A DNA stretch of 8,364 nt from Polynucleobacter sp. GTDB lineage: Bacteria; Pseudomonadota; Gammaproteobacteria; Burkholderiales; Burkholderiaceae. The notes under the pieces were generated by a model, which saw only the letters and a program-made list of their open reading frames with translations, was not told the DNA's origin and did no database searches. The stretch spans positions 1 to 8,364 of the forward strand of contig JALRCP010000202.1 in the NCBI GenBank assembly GCA_023257325.1, given 5' to 3'. Below, piece after piece: positions 1 to 6,940 of this stretch; within the stretch, counting starts at the first letter, position 1; each line of letters begins with the position of its first letter. The position numbers were made by a program, and so were the translations under genes.

Positions 1-10
1 TATTTACACT

Positions 11-103
11 CTGGAGAGCGGCATTTAATTGCCCACCGAAGGGGCTAAGAGATTGCAAAGGGTTTGCAATCTTCAATCTCTCAGGTAACAGGACAGGGGG
101 GCA
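11..103 (+). promoter_or_regulatory. Glycine riboswitch aptamer upstream of gcvTHP
   Basis: This leader carries the recognisable core of a glycine aptamer. The P1 strand GAGAG (14-18) pairs with CTCTC (78-82). The conserved CCGAAGG-type core is at 36-42, and the CTCTCAGG...GGACAG signature runs from 78 to 96. A short P2 can form from GGC (20-22) and GCC (31-33). The P3 arm ends in a perfect 9-bp hairpin, 51-59 with 63-71, around a GGG loop. It lies 22 nt before the gcvT start, the classic position for glycine sensing, where glycine binding normally switches gcv expression on. Most glycine riboswitches are tandem, and the window begins only about 10 nt before this aptamer. A first aptamer may therefore lie outside the window, making this the second unit. 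No intrinsic terminator is visible between aptamer and start codon, so control of translation initiation is the likelier mode (inference). Confidence 0.9.
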
Positions 104-114
104 TCAATTCCTTT

Positions 115-120
115 AAGGAG
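115..120 (+). promoter_or_regulatory. Ribosome binding site of gcvT
   Basis: AAGGAG lies 5 nt before the ATG at 126 and is a near-perfect Shine-Dalgarno sequence. It fixes the gcvT start. It sits just 3' of the riboswitch aptamer, so it is the natural target if the riboswitch acts on translation. I did not find a convincing anti-Shine-Dalgarno strand within the visible leader. Confidence 0.8.
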
Positions 121-125
121 TTTGG

Positions 126-1253
126 ATGTCCGTCGCCCCTACGCAACTTAAGCGCACAATTCTCTTTGAAACCCATCAATTGGCTGGCGCCAAATTAGTT
201 GATTTTGGCGGTTGGGAAATGCCTGTTAACTACGGCTCTCAAATTGAAGAGCACATTGCAACCAGAACTAACTGCGGTATTTTCGACGTTTGTCACATGG
301 CTGCAGTTGATGTGCTTGGGGCAGATGCCAAGCCTTTTTTAGAAAAGGTCTTGGCCAACGATGTCAATAAATTAAAAACCAATGGCCAAGCTCTGTATAG
401 CTGCCTGCTCAATCATGATGCAGGTGTGATTGATGATCTGATTGTTTATCGCCTAGATCCAAACTACCGTTTGGTGATTAATGCTGCCACCGCTCACACA
501 GATTTAGAGTGGCTCAAGCAAGAGGCAAAAGCGTTTTCCAATGTTCAATTAATCCCCAGAAGACCTGATCTTTTGAACAGCCAAAACCCTCAGGGAATGA
601 TTGCTGTTCAAGGGCCAAAAGCTCTTGGGCTCATTGCATTGGCCATTCCAAGTCTTGCAACAGCTGCGACAGAACTAAAAGTTTTTCATGCTCGCTGCGT
701 AGAGACTCCGTTTGGCGAAATTATGATTGCGCGCACAGGTTATACAGGTGAGGATGGCGCAGAATTATTAGTTCCCATTGCTCAAACAGCCGCCATTTGG
801 TCTGTACTAGTCGGCGCTGGCGCACAACCGGCGGGCTTAGGTGCTAGAGACACACTGCGACTTGAAGCAGGCATGAACTTGTATGGTCAAGACATGAACG
901 ATCAAACCAATCCTTTAGATGCAGGTCTAGGCTGGACGATCGATCGTAGTTCAAATCGACCCTTTAATGGTCGACAAGCCCTTGAAAACAGAAATCAACA
1001 GTTTGTTTTTTTAGGTTTGATTTTGCAAGACAAAGGGGTTTTAAGATCCCATCAAATAGTTAAATCTTCTGAAGGGGAGGGTGAAATTACCAGTGGCACA
1101 TTTAGCCCATCACTTCAAAAATCTATTGCCTTGGCCAAATTGCCGCTTCAAACAAAAGTGGGCGATCTGGTCAAAGTTGTCATTCGTGACAAAGAATTAA
1201 ATGCAGTTGTTGTCAAACCCCCTTTTGTACGCCATGGTAAAGCCTTGGTTTAA
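126..1253 (+). CDS. gcvT: Glycine cleavage system T protein (aminomethyltransferase)
   Basis: GcvT takes the aminomethyl group carried on the lipoyl arm of the H protein, releases ammonia and passes the one-carbon unit to tetrahydrofolate, giving 5,10-methylene-THF in the cytoplasm. The 375-residue length is normal for the family. Visible landmarks are FGGWEMPV (27-34), FDVCHM (53-58), the VIDDL segment (101-105) holding the aspartate pair that includes the folate-site catalytic Asp, RTGYTGEDG (203-211), and GLGARDTLRLEAGM (237-250) followed by NLYGQDM. In FDVCHM a Cys stands where many homologues, including E. coli, have Ser (FDVSHM); this looks tolerable. The start is supported by AAGGAG at 5 nt spacing. 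It is the first gene of gcvTHP, 15 nt before gcvH, and sits directly behind the glycine riboswitch. Identification is firm. Confidence 0.97.
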   Translation: MSVAPTQLKRTILFETHQLAGAKLVDFGGWEMPVNYGSQIEEHIATRTNCGIFDVCHMAAVDVLGADAKPFLEKVLANDVNKLKTNGQALYSCLLNHDAGVIDDLIVYRLDPNYRLVINAATAHTDLEWLKQEAKAFSNVQLIPRRPDLLNSQNPQGMIAVQGPKALGLIALAIPSLATAATELKVFHARCVETPFGEIMIARTGYTGEDGAELLVPIAQTAAIWSVLVGAGAQPAGLGARDTLRLEAGMNLYGQDMNDQTNPLDAGLGWTIDRSSNRPFNGRQALENRNQQFVFLGLILQDKGVLRSHQIVKSSEGEGEITSGTFSPSLQKSIALAKLPLQTKVGDLVKVVIRDKELNAVVVKPPFVRHGKALV

Positions 1254-1258
1254 TTATT

Positions 1259-1262
1259 GGAG
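1259..1262 (+). promoter_or_regulatory. Ribosome binding site of gcvH (decides the start)
   Basis: GGAG is placed 6 nt before the ATG at 1269. An in-frame TTG at 1257 overlaps this site and would add four residues (MENL) in front of the usual GcvH N-terminus, so the ATG is the better start. Confidence 0.75.
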
Positions 1263-1268
1263 AACCTT

Positions 1269-1649
1269 ATGAATATTCCTCAAGACCTACGTTACACAGA
1301 ATCACATGAATGGATTAGAAAAGAAGCCGATGGCTCAATTACAGTTGGCATTACAGATCACGCACAAGAGGCTTTGGGCGACATCGTTTTTTTAGAACTT
1401 CCTCAAGTGGGCAAAAACTTTAACGCAGGCGATGCTTGCGCAGTGGTTGAATCTGTCAAAGCTGCGAGTGACATTTACGCCCCTTTAAGTGGTGAGGTGA
1501 TTGCTAATAATGATGCTGCTGTGAGCGCCCCTGAATCTGTTAACTCAGACGCGTATGGATCATGGTTGTTCAAAATGAAACCAACAGATATTTCTAAATT
1601 AGATGCATTGCTAACAGCTGATGCTTACGCAAAAAACATTGGTGCTTAA
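1269..1649 (+). CDS. gcvH: Glycine cleavage system H protein (lipoyl carrier)
   Basis: GcvH is the small shuttle of the glycine cleavage complex. Its lipoyl-lysine arm moves the methylamine intermediate between the P, T and L proteins. From the ATG at 1269 the protein has 126 residues and opens with [15 protein letters not shown], the standard GcvH N-terminus. The lipoylation motif is clear: [12 protein letters not shown], with the acceptor lysine at residue 64, as expected for the family. The preceding [12 protein letters not shown] and the later [12 protein letters not shown] segments also match the lipoyl-domain fold. Four extra upstream residues are possible from a TTG at 1257, but that codon overlaps the ribosome binding site. 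The gene lies 15 nt after gcvT and 2 nt before gcvP, so the three are surely co-transcribed. Lipoate attachment enzymes are not encoded in the window. Confidence 0.97.
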   Translation: MNIPQDLRYTESHEWIRKEADGSITVGITDHAQEALGDIVFLELPQVGKNFNAGDACAVVESVKAASDIYAPLSGEVIANNDAAVSAPESVNSDAYGSWLFKMKPTDISKLDALLTADAYAKNIGA

Positions 1650-1651
1650 CA

Positions 1652-4540
1652 ATGAAAAGCTCTTTGACCTCTCTTGAAAACCATGATGCCTTTTTAAGTC
1701 GTCACATTGGACCCTCTCCAGCAGATGAGTTATCCATGTTGCAGTTTCTTGGCTTTAACAAGCGTGAAGATTTAATTAATGCCGTAGTTCCAAGCAACAT
1801 CAGAAGTAAAGACAAGCTGCCACTTGGCGACTACTCTCTTGCCAAAGGGGAGAGTGAGGCGCTCAATTTATTAGCCAGCATTGCTAATAAAAATAAAGTC
1901 TTTAAGAGCTTTATTGGTCAAGGCTATTTCAACAACATCACCCCGGGTGTGATCCAAAGAAATATTTTAGAAAACCCGGCGTGGTACACCGCATACACAC
2001 CTTATCAACCTGAAATTTCTCAGGGCCGCCTAGAGGCGATAGTTAACTTTCAACAAATGTTGATTGACCTCACGGGCATGGATATTGGCAACGCCTCTAT
2101 GTTGGACGAAGGCACAGCGGCAGCCGAAGCCATGACCTTGGCTTTACGCACCTGCCAATCTAAATCAAACACCTTCTTCGTGGCCAATGATGTATTGCCA
2201 CAAACGATTGCCGTGATTAAAACGAGAGCCAAACCGCTTAATATCAAAGTGCAGATTGGTTCTATTGATGAAGCGCAACAAGCAGATGCCTTTGCGGTAC
2301 TTCTTCAATATCCTGGTGTTGACGGCAGTATCAGCGATCAATCTACCTATCAAAAAATTGCTGAATCAATTCATGCCAAAGGGGGCTTGCTAATTGTTGC
2401 TGCCGATTTGCTGGCATTGACTTTATTATCTCCCCCGGGAGAATGGGGCGCTGATGTGGCAGTTGGCACAGCTCAACGCTTTGGTGTTCCAGTTGGCTTT
2501 GGCGGACCTTCAGCTGGATATCTTGCAACCAAAGACGCCTTTAAGAGAAGCATGCCGGGTCGCTTGGTTGGTGTGACGATTGACGCACAAGGTCAACCTG
2601 CTTACCGACTCGCCTTACAAACTCGCGAACAACATATTCGCCGCGAAAAAGCAACTTCAAACATTTGTACTGCGCAGGTTTTGTTGGCAGTAATGGCAAG
2701 CATGTACGCCATTTACCATGGGCCTGAAGGCTTGAAAAAAATTGCTCTCAAGACACATCGTCAAACCAGCATTCTTGCCTTGGCATTAAAGAAATTGGGT
2801 TTATCTGTTGTGAATCAACATTGGTTTGACACCATTACCGTCAGAGTACCCAATGCTGCACAAATACACCAGCTTGCTCAACAACAGGGTTGTAATTTTA
2901 GAGAAGTGGATGCCGAGCACATTGGGATTTCTTTAGATGAGACAACGGGTCGTGAAGAGCTCAATTTAATTTGGAAGATTTTAGGTGGAGAGGGCTCTCT
3001 TGACATTGATGCTTTGGATAAGGAAGTGATCAATGCCATTCCAGCCTCTTTAATTCGTCAGAGTGCTTACTTAACTCATCCAACCTTCAATCGCTATCAC
3101 TCTGAACATGAAATGCTTCGTTACCTGCGTAGCCTTGCAGACAAAGATTTAGCACTTGATCGCACGATGATTCCATTGGGCTCTTGCACCATGAAATTAA
3201 ACGCCACCAGCGAAATGATGCCGGTGACTTGGCCAAATTTTTCACAAATTCATCCACTGGCGCCACAAGACCAATGGACTGGTTATGCAAAACTCATTGA
3301 AGACACTGAAAAAATGATGTGCGCAGCAACTGGTTATGCTGCTGTGTCTTTACAACCCAATGCCGGTTCACAGGGAGAATATGCCGGACTATTGGTTATC
3401 TCTGCTTATCATGAATCACGCGGCGAAGGTCACCGAAACATCTGTTTGATTCCTTCCTCAGCGCATGGAACGAATCCAGCATCTGCCCAAATGGCCGGCA
3501 TGCAAGTGGTGGTGGTGAGCTGTGATGCAAACGGTAACGTGGATTTAGTCGACTTAAAAGCAAAAGCCGAAGAGCATTCAAAAAATCTTGCTGCCATCAT
3601 GATCACTTATCCAAGCACGCACGGCGTTTTTGAAGAAGGGGTTCAAGAACTTTGCGAGATCATTCACCAGCATGGAGGTCAGGTTTACATTGACGGCGCC
3701 AACATGAATGCTTTAGTTGGAACTGCTGCGCCAGGCCATTTTGGCGGAGACGTCAGTCACCTCAATCTTCATAAAACATTCTGTATTCCCCATGGCGGTG
3801 GAGGTCCAGGTGTTGGCCCAGTTGCCGTTCGTTCTCACTTAGCACCTTTTTTACCTTGTTCTTTCACGGCGGGTACAGCCAATCGTTGGAATGACCTTGA
3901 ATGGATGCGCATCAGTGCGGCACCTTTTGGATCAGCATCTATTCTTCCGATCTCATGGATGTATGTCGCGATGATGGGTTCAGATGGTTTAACCAAGGCC
4001 ACTGAAACAGCCATTCTTTCAGCCAATTATGTAGCTAAAAAGTTGGCTCCTTTTTATCCAGTTTTATACAAAGGTAACCATGATTTAGTTGCCCATGAGT
4101 GTATTCTTGACTTAAGACCACTTCAAAAAGAAACTGGCATTAGCAACGAGGATGTGGCCAAGCGTTTAATGGACTTTGGCTTTCATGCGCCGACAATGAG
4201 TTTTCCGGTTCCCGGAACTCTGATGATTGAGCCCACTGAAAGTGAATCAAAGTTTGAGCTTGATCGCTTTATTGAAGCTATGGTAGCCATTGCTGAAGAA
4301 ATCAAGAAGGTGGGCAATGGGGCTTATGACAAGCTTGATAACCCACTAAAAAATGCGCCACACACCGCAGAACTTGTCTTAGCCAATGAATGGAATCATT
4401 CCTACACTCGCGAAGAAGCCGCTTATCCTGTGGCAAGACTTAGAAAAAATAAGTACTGGCCACCAGTTGGTCGTGCAGATAACGTTTACGGTGATAGGAA
4501 TCTATTCTGTACCTGTGTGCCAATAGCTGAATATGCTTAA
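1652..4540 (+). CDS. gcvP: Glycine dehydrogenase (decarboxylating), glycine cleavage P protein
   Basis: GcvP is the PLP enzyme that decarboxylates glycine and loads the remaining methylamine group onto the lipoyl arm of GcvH. At 962 residues it is the single-chain, fused form with N- and C-terminal halves, not the split gcvPA/gcvPB form. The N-terminal half shows HIGPS (18-22) and [15 protein letters not shown] (87-101) with [12 protein letters not shown] (118-129) after it. The C-terminal half begins around GSCTMKLN (510-517) and carries the PLP site [20 protein letters not shown], whose Schiff-base lysine is residue 708 (codon at 3773). A glycine-rich loop follows directly. The ATG lies 2 nt after the gcvH stop with no strong Shine-Dalgarno sequence, so translational coupling to gcvH is likely. 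It is the last gene of the operon and converges on priA, the stop codons being 12 bp apart. Confidence 0.98.
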   Translation: MKSSLTSLENHDAFLSRHIGPSPADELSMLQFLGFNKREDLINAVVPSNIRSKDKLPLGDYSLAKGESEALNLLASIANKNKVFKSFIGQGYFNNITPGVIQRNILENPAWYTAYTPYQPEISQGRLEAIVNFQQMLIDLTGMDIGNASMLDEGTAAAEAMTLALRTCQSKSNTFFVANDVLPQTIAVIKTRAKPLNIKVQIGSIDEAQQADAFAVLLQYPGVDGSISDQSTYQKIAESIHAKGGLLIVAADLLALTLLSPPGEWGADVAVGTAQRFGVPVGFGGPSAGYLATKDAFKRSMPGRLVGVTIDAQGQPAYRLALQTREQHIRREKATSNICTAQVLLAVMASMYAIYHGPEGLKKIALKTHRQTSILALALKKLGLSVVNQHWFDTITVRVPNAAQIHQLAQQQGCNFREVDAEHIGISLDETTGREELNLIWKILGGEGSLDIDALDKEVINAIPASLIRQSAYLTHPTFNRYHSEHEMLRYLRSLADKDLALDRTMIPLGSCTMKLNATSEMMPVTWPNFSQIHPLAPQDQWTGYAKLIEDTEKMMCAATGYAAVSLQPNAGSQGEYAGLLVISAYHESRGEGHRNICLIPSSAHGTNPASAQMAGMQVVVVSCDANGNVDLVDLKAKAEEHSKNLAAIMITYPSTHGVFEEGVQELCEIIHQHGGQVYIDGANMNALVGTAAPGHFGGDVSHLNLHKTFCIPHGGGGPGVGPVAVRSHLAPFLPCSFTAGTANRWNDLEWMRISAAPFGSASILPISWMYVAMMGSDGLTKATETAILSANYVAKKLAPFYPVLYKGNHDLVAHECILDLRPLQKETGISNEDVAKRLMDFGFHAPTMSFPVPGTLMIEPTESESKFELDRFIEAMVAIAEEIKKVGNGAYDKLDNPLKNAPHTAELVLANEWNHSYTREEAAYPVARLRKNKYWPPVGRADNVYGDRNLFCTCVPIAEYA

Positions 4541-4552
4541 GTAATTTTTTAT

Positions 4553-6664
4553 CTAGAGTTGTATGGGGTCGCGCTCAATATACCAGCCGACCCCTTTTCT
4601 TTTGGTGGTCTGCATAGTCAGCATTTGCTGAAGAATTTCTAGAGCAACTTGTAAAGCCTGTCTACTGGTTGATTCAATTAACATTTGGGCTCTTTCTTGC
4701 CCAGCTAGACGAATCATTGTTTTAGGAACCACATCATTTAGAACAATATTCGCAGGCCAGTTCTTTACTTCAGAGGCATTTTTGGCAGCTTCTTTTAGCA
4801 TATCCATGGCTGCTATTAATGTTTTGTGTTCGGAATGTATCAATGCCTGGTAGGAAAAGGGGGGGAGTCCAACTATTTTCCTCTCATCACAGATTTCAGA
4901 TAAAAATCCATTCACATCATCACGCTGAAGATAACGATAGGGCGCTGCCGTTGGATACCTTGTTTGAATCACAACCCTCGAGTTAGAAGATTGGGCACTT
5001 CTGCCGGCTCTTCCAGTCACCTGCATCAATTGAGCAAAAAGTCTTTCAGCTGCTCGGTAGTCTTGAGAAAACAAGCTGGCATCAGCGTCAATCACCCCCA
5101 CCAATGAGACTGATTGATAATCATGTCCTTTTGTAATCATTTGTGTACCAACTACGATATCAGCTTCTCCCTCATGAATTGCGCCAAACAACTCTTCTGC
5201 ACTTCCTTTTTTTCTGGTTGTATCTGCGTCGATTCGCAAAATTTTTGCGCTTGGAAATGCTTGAGATAAATACTCTTCAACTTTTTGCGTTCCCTTTCCC
5301 ATTGGGATTAAATCTGAGTTGCCACAATTGGGGCAGCTCTTGGGAATGTGCTTGATCAGCCCACAATGATGGCAACACAAAGATGGTTTTTCATCTGCAG
5401 GGCGATGCAAAACCATATGAGATGAACATTTGATGCAGTCTGACACCCAGCCACATGCCTCACAACTTAAAACCGGCGAATAGCCACGGCGATTAATAAA
5501 TATCAGCGTTTGTCGGCCTAGCTCTAGATTTTTAGAGATGCCACTCAATAAATGTTGGCTGAACCCATGGGCGTTTTTAATGCCAGCTTGCTTTTCAATA
5601 TTTAGATCAACGATATCAACCGTTGGCTTTAATGCATTTTTTGCGGCGCGCTGATGAAGATTTAATTTTTGATATCGACCCTCTTGAGCATTGAACCAGC
5701 TCTCTAAGCTGGGTGTCGCAGACACAAGCAAAACGGGTATTTCTATTTTTTTTGCACGCCAAACAGCCAAATCACGCGCGGAATATCTCACACCCTCTTG
5801 TTGTTTATAAGACAAGTCATGCTCTTCATCGACTACGATCGCTTTCAGATTTGGCAACGAAACCATCGCCGCCATTCGAGTTCCGAGAATAATTTGGGCC
5901 TCACCTTTGTTAGCACTTGCCCAATTATCTGCGCGGACCCTATCTGTTAGTCGGCTGTGCAACACCACCACGGATTTATCTGGAAACGCCTGTCGAATAC
6001 TTTCCTCAAGCTGAGGAGTCAAATTAATTTCTGGAACCATAATCAGTACTTGTGAGTTTTCCTCTGCAAGCACTTTTGATAACCAGCGAAGATAGGTCAG
6101 CGTTTTTCCGCTTCCCGTAACTCCCTGCATTAAATAGCACCCAAATATGTTTTTATTAGATGCCGCGGTTAATTCTTTAACAGCCAGTTCTTGCTCTTCA
6201 TTGAGCAGTATTTCAACTTTATATTCTTCCTGATTTTTATCTTTTCCTGGCTTTTTATTTTCTTTTTTATTCGATGAAGTCTTCTTTTCCTGGCTCAACA
6301 AATTCCATTTATCTTTTTGACGCCAATATTTTGGGACGCTGGGAACAATGACCTCTCCGACTGACTTCAGATAGTAGCTCGAGGCAAACTCAGCCATTGC
6401 AATGACATCATCTGACAAGGGAGGAGCGGGTGCAATAGCAGTGACTTTTTTTAGTTTATGAATGTCAAAGTCAGATTCTTTAATCTGATTGATCACAACC
6501 CCTACGATCTCTTTTTTGCCGAACTCTACAGAAACTATTTGCCCTCTTTGAGGTAAACGACCTAGAAATTCAGGACTCCATAAGTAATCAAATAATTTAT
6601 TGACGGGGGTATCCACAGCAACCTGAACAATACATTCATTCAAGTTATTTTCTGGCAAGTTCAT
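4553..6664 (-). CDS. priA: Primosomal protein N', replication-restart helicase PriA
   Basis: PriA recognises stalled or repaired forks and reloads the replicative helicase; it is a 3'-to-5' superfamily 2 helicase. The protein has 703 residues, slightly shorter than E. coli PriA. The N-terminal DNA-binding region (about 10-115) has the family pattern VAVDTPVNKLFDYLW. The helicase core shows Walker A GVTGSGKT (181-188), the DEEH box (279-282), SATPS (315-319), GTQMITKGHDY (506-516) and QVTGRAGR (548-555). Zinc ligands are present as four CxxC pairs: 401/404, 410/413, 431/434 and 444/447. A lysine-rich, low-complexity linker (about 126-147) separates the N-terminal part from the helicase. The ATG at 6662-6664 has no evident Shine-Dalgarno sequence, but the protein N-terminus fits the family and no later Met precedes the conserved region. 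It lies 288 bp after hemE on the same strand and probably has its own promoter. Confidence 0.97.
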   Translation of the reverse strand: MNLPENNLNECIVQVAVDTPVNKLFDYLWSPEFLGRLPQRGQIVSVEFGKKEIVGVVINQIKESDFDIHKLKKVTAIAPAPPLSDDVIAMAEFASSYYLKSVGEVIVPSVPKYWRQKDKWNLLSQEKKTSSNKKENKKPGKDKNQEEYKVEILLNEEQELAVKELTAASNKNIFGCYLMQGVTGSGKTLTYLRWLSKVLAEENSQVLIMVPEINLTPQLEESIRQAFPDKSVVVLHSRLTDRVRADNWASANKGEAQIILGTRMAAMVSLPNLKAIVVDEEHDLSYKQQEGVRYSARDLAVWRAKKIEIPVLLVSATPSLESWFNAQEGRYQKLNLHQRAAKNALKPTVDIVDLNIEKQAGIKNAHGFSQHLLSGISKNLELGRQTLIFINRRGYSPVLSCEACGWVSDCIKCSSHMVLHRPADEKPSLCCHHCGLIKHIPKSCPNCGNSDLIPMGKGTQKVEEYLSQAFPSAKILRIDADTTRKKGSAEELFGAIHEGEADIVVGTQMITKGHDYQSVSLVGVIDADASLFSQDYRAAERLFAQLMQVTGRAGRSAQSSNSRVVIQTRYPTAAPYRYLQRDDVNGFLSEICDERKIVGLPPFSYQALIHSEHKTLIAAMDMLKEAAKNASEVKNWPANIVLNDVVPKTMIRLAGQERAQMLIESTSRQALQVALEILQQMLTMQTTKRKGVGWYIERDPIQL
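4565..4603 (+). terminator. Candidate intrinsic terminator of gcvTHP, inside the priA 3' end
   Basis: GGGGTCG (4565-4571) and CGACCCC (4588-4594) form a perfect, GC-rich 7-bp stem with a 16-nt loop, directly followed by TTTTCTTTT (4595-4603). Its position, 24 nt after the gcvP stop and oriented for + strand transcripts, fits termination of the operon. It lies wholly within the last codons of priA on the other strand. The long loop and the C in the T-tract make it weaker than a textbook terminator. Confidence 0.55.
6240..6295. repeat. 13-bp direct repeat bounding the lysine-rich PriA linker
   Basis: TCTTTTCCTGGCT occurs at 6240-6252 and again at 6283-6295, 43 bp apart, with T- and A-rich sequence between the copies. 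Both lie in the part of priA encoding the lysine-rich linker. Because 43 is not a multiple of 3, the copies are read in different frames (SQEK in one, PGKD in the other). A past slippage or small duplication is one explanation; chance within low-complexity sequence is the other. Confidence 0.6.
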
Positions 6665-6716
6665 GTTTTACTTTAACTCTATCTTAGAGGCTGTTGCTAT
6701 GAAATGATTTTTTCTG

Positions 6717-6722
6717 AGTATA
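6717..6722 (-). promoter_or_regulatory. Candidate -10 element of the priA promoter
   Basis: On the - strand this reads TATACT, one base from TATAAT. It would start a transcript about 46 nt before the priA ATG. At 17-bp spacing the -35 window (6740-6745) reads CACAAG, a poor match. The promoter would therefore be weak or activator-dependent, or the assignment is wrong. Two DnaA boxes cover the spacer and the -35 window. Confidence 0.4.
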
Positions 6723-6729
6723 AAAATGC

Positions 6730-6738
6730 TGTGGAAAA
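6730..6738 (-). promoter_or_regulatory. DnaA box (TTTTCCACA)
   Basis: On the - strand this reads TTTTCCACA, a full match to TTWTNCACA. It lies in the same orientation as the next box, 3 bp away, and within the -35/-10 spacer of the candidate priA promoter. Confidence 0.6.
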
Positions 6739-6741
6739 CCT

Positions 6742-6750
6742 TGTGGATAA
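6742..6750 (-). promoter_or_regulatory. DnaA box (TTATCCACA)
   Basis: On the - strand this reads TTATCCACA, identical to the high-affinity E. coli box R1. It is in tandem with the box at 6730-6738 and overlaps the -35 window of the candidate priA promoter. Confidence 0.7.
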
Positions 6751-6814
6751 GTTGTTCAGTTTTCAACTTTTCCCTTTATTTCATTAGTATCAATGATTTT
6801 GACTGATTCACCAC

Positions 6815-6838
6815 TATTTATAATATTACTATATAAAT
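6815..6838. other. A/T tract, possible easily melted region
   Basis: Of these 24 bases, 23 are A or T; the only exception is C at 6829. The tract lies between the two groups of DnaA boxes and touches the IHF-consensus site. Such tracts serve as unwinding elements in origins, but also occur as curved promoter DNA or as plain AT-rich spacer. Confidence 0.4.
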
Positions 6839-6848
6839 CAATGGCTTA
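6836..6848 (+). promoter_or_regulatory. Candidate IHF binding site
   Basis: AATCAATGGCTTA matches the IHF consensus WATCAANNNNTTR at every defined position and has an A/T tract on its 5' side, as good IHF sites usually do. A second site, 6788-6800 (TATCAATGATTTT), matches all but the last position. IHF would bend the DNA between the two DnaA-box groups. Chance matches are more likely in AT-rich DNA, so confidence is moderate. Confidence 0.5.
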
Positions 6849-6858
6849 TTAAAATAAG
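6845..6858. repeat. Short near-palindrome CTTATT-AA-AATAAG
   Basis: The 6-bp arms CTTATT (6845-6850) and AATAAG (6853-6858) are separated by AA. This is too tight for a stable hairpin, so it would act as a symmetric protein site if it has a function. It overlaps the 3' end of the IHF-like motif. Confidence 0.5.
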
Positions 6859-6874
6859 TCTGGGTTTTAGTCTC

Positions 6875-6890
6875 AATTTGGCCACAAATT
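6875..6890. repeat. Inverted repeat AATTTG-GCCA-CAAATT
   Basis: Perfect 6-bp arms (6875-6880 and 6885-6890) enclose a 4-nt loop. It could form a small, weak hairpin in the hemE 3' transcript. No T-run follows on either strand, so it is not an intrinsic terminator. Confidence 0.5.
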
Positions 6891-6897
6891 TTGCTGC

Positions 6898-6906
6898 TTA
6901 TGCACC
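6898..6906 (+). promoter_or_regulatory. DnaA-box-like site (TTATGCACC, 8/9)
   Basis: This site differs from TTWTNCACA only at the last base. It is the left arm of the inverted repeat at 6897-6928, so it is not independent of the box at 6919-6927. Confidence 0.4.
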
Positions 6907-6918
6907 AATTCAATGGTC

Positions 6919-6927
6919 TGTGCATAA
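6919..6927 (-). promoter_or_regulatory. DnaA box (TTATGCACA)
   Basis: On the - strand this reads TTATGCACA, a full consensus match. It is the right arm of the inverted repeat and faces the 8/9 site at 6898-6906. Confidence 0.5.
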
Positions 6928-6931
6928 GTTA

Positions 6932-6940
6932 TTACTCACA
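6932..6940 (+). promoter_or_regulatory. DnaA-box-like site (TTACTCACA, 8/9)
   Basis: This site has one mismatch to TTWTNCACA (C at the fourth position). It lies 4 bp from the box at 6919-6927, in opposite orientation, and 12 bp from the hemE stop codon. Confidence 0.35.

Larger units (their letters stand above)
6897..6928. repeat. 9-bp inverted repeat whose arms are DnaA-box-like
   Basis: CTTATGCAC (6897-6905) and GTGCATAAG (6920-6928) are perfect complements around a 14-nt loop. On the - strand the hairpin would begin 24 nt after the hemE stop, so it could protect the 3' end of the atp-hemE mRNA. It has no T-run after it and only 4 GC pairs, so it is not a standard terminator. Each arm contains most or all of a DnaA-box-like 9-mer. 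Confidence 0.7.

Noticed and set aside
1257..1268. TTG start for gcvH giving a 130-residue protein
   Set aside because: The TTG overlaps the GGAG ribosome binding site of the ATG at 1269, and the added residues are not part of the usual GcvH N-terminus.
2050..4026. Several 61-67 codon open frames antisense to gcvP
   Set aside because: They lie wholly inside a well-conserved gene, overlap each other, and show no recognisable motifs or start signals. They are shadows of gcvP.
5143..5355. 70-codon + strand open frame inside priA
   Set aside because: It is antisense to the conserved zinc-binding and helicase region of PriA, with composition explained by that gene.
6897..6928. Inverted repeat as an intrinsic terminator of atp-hemE
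   Set aside because: The stem is AT-rich and is not followed by a T-run on the - strand (CAGCAAAATTT follows), so the standard rule is not met. It is kept as a repeat only.
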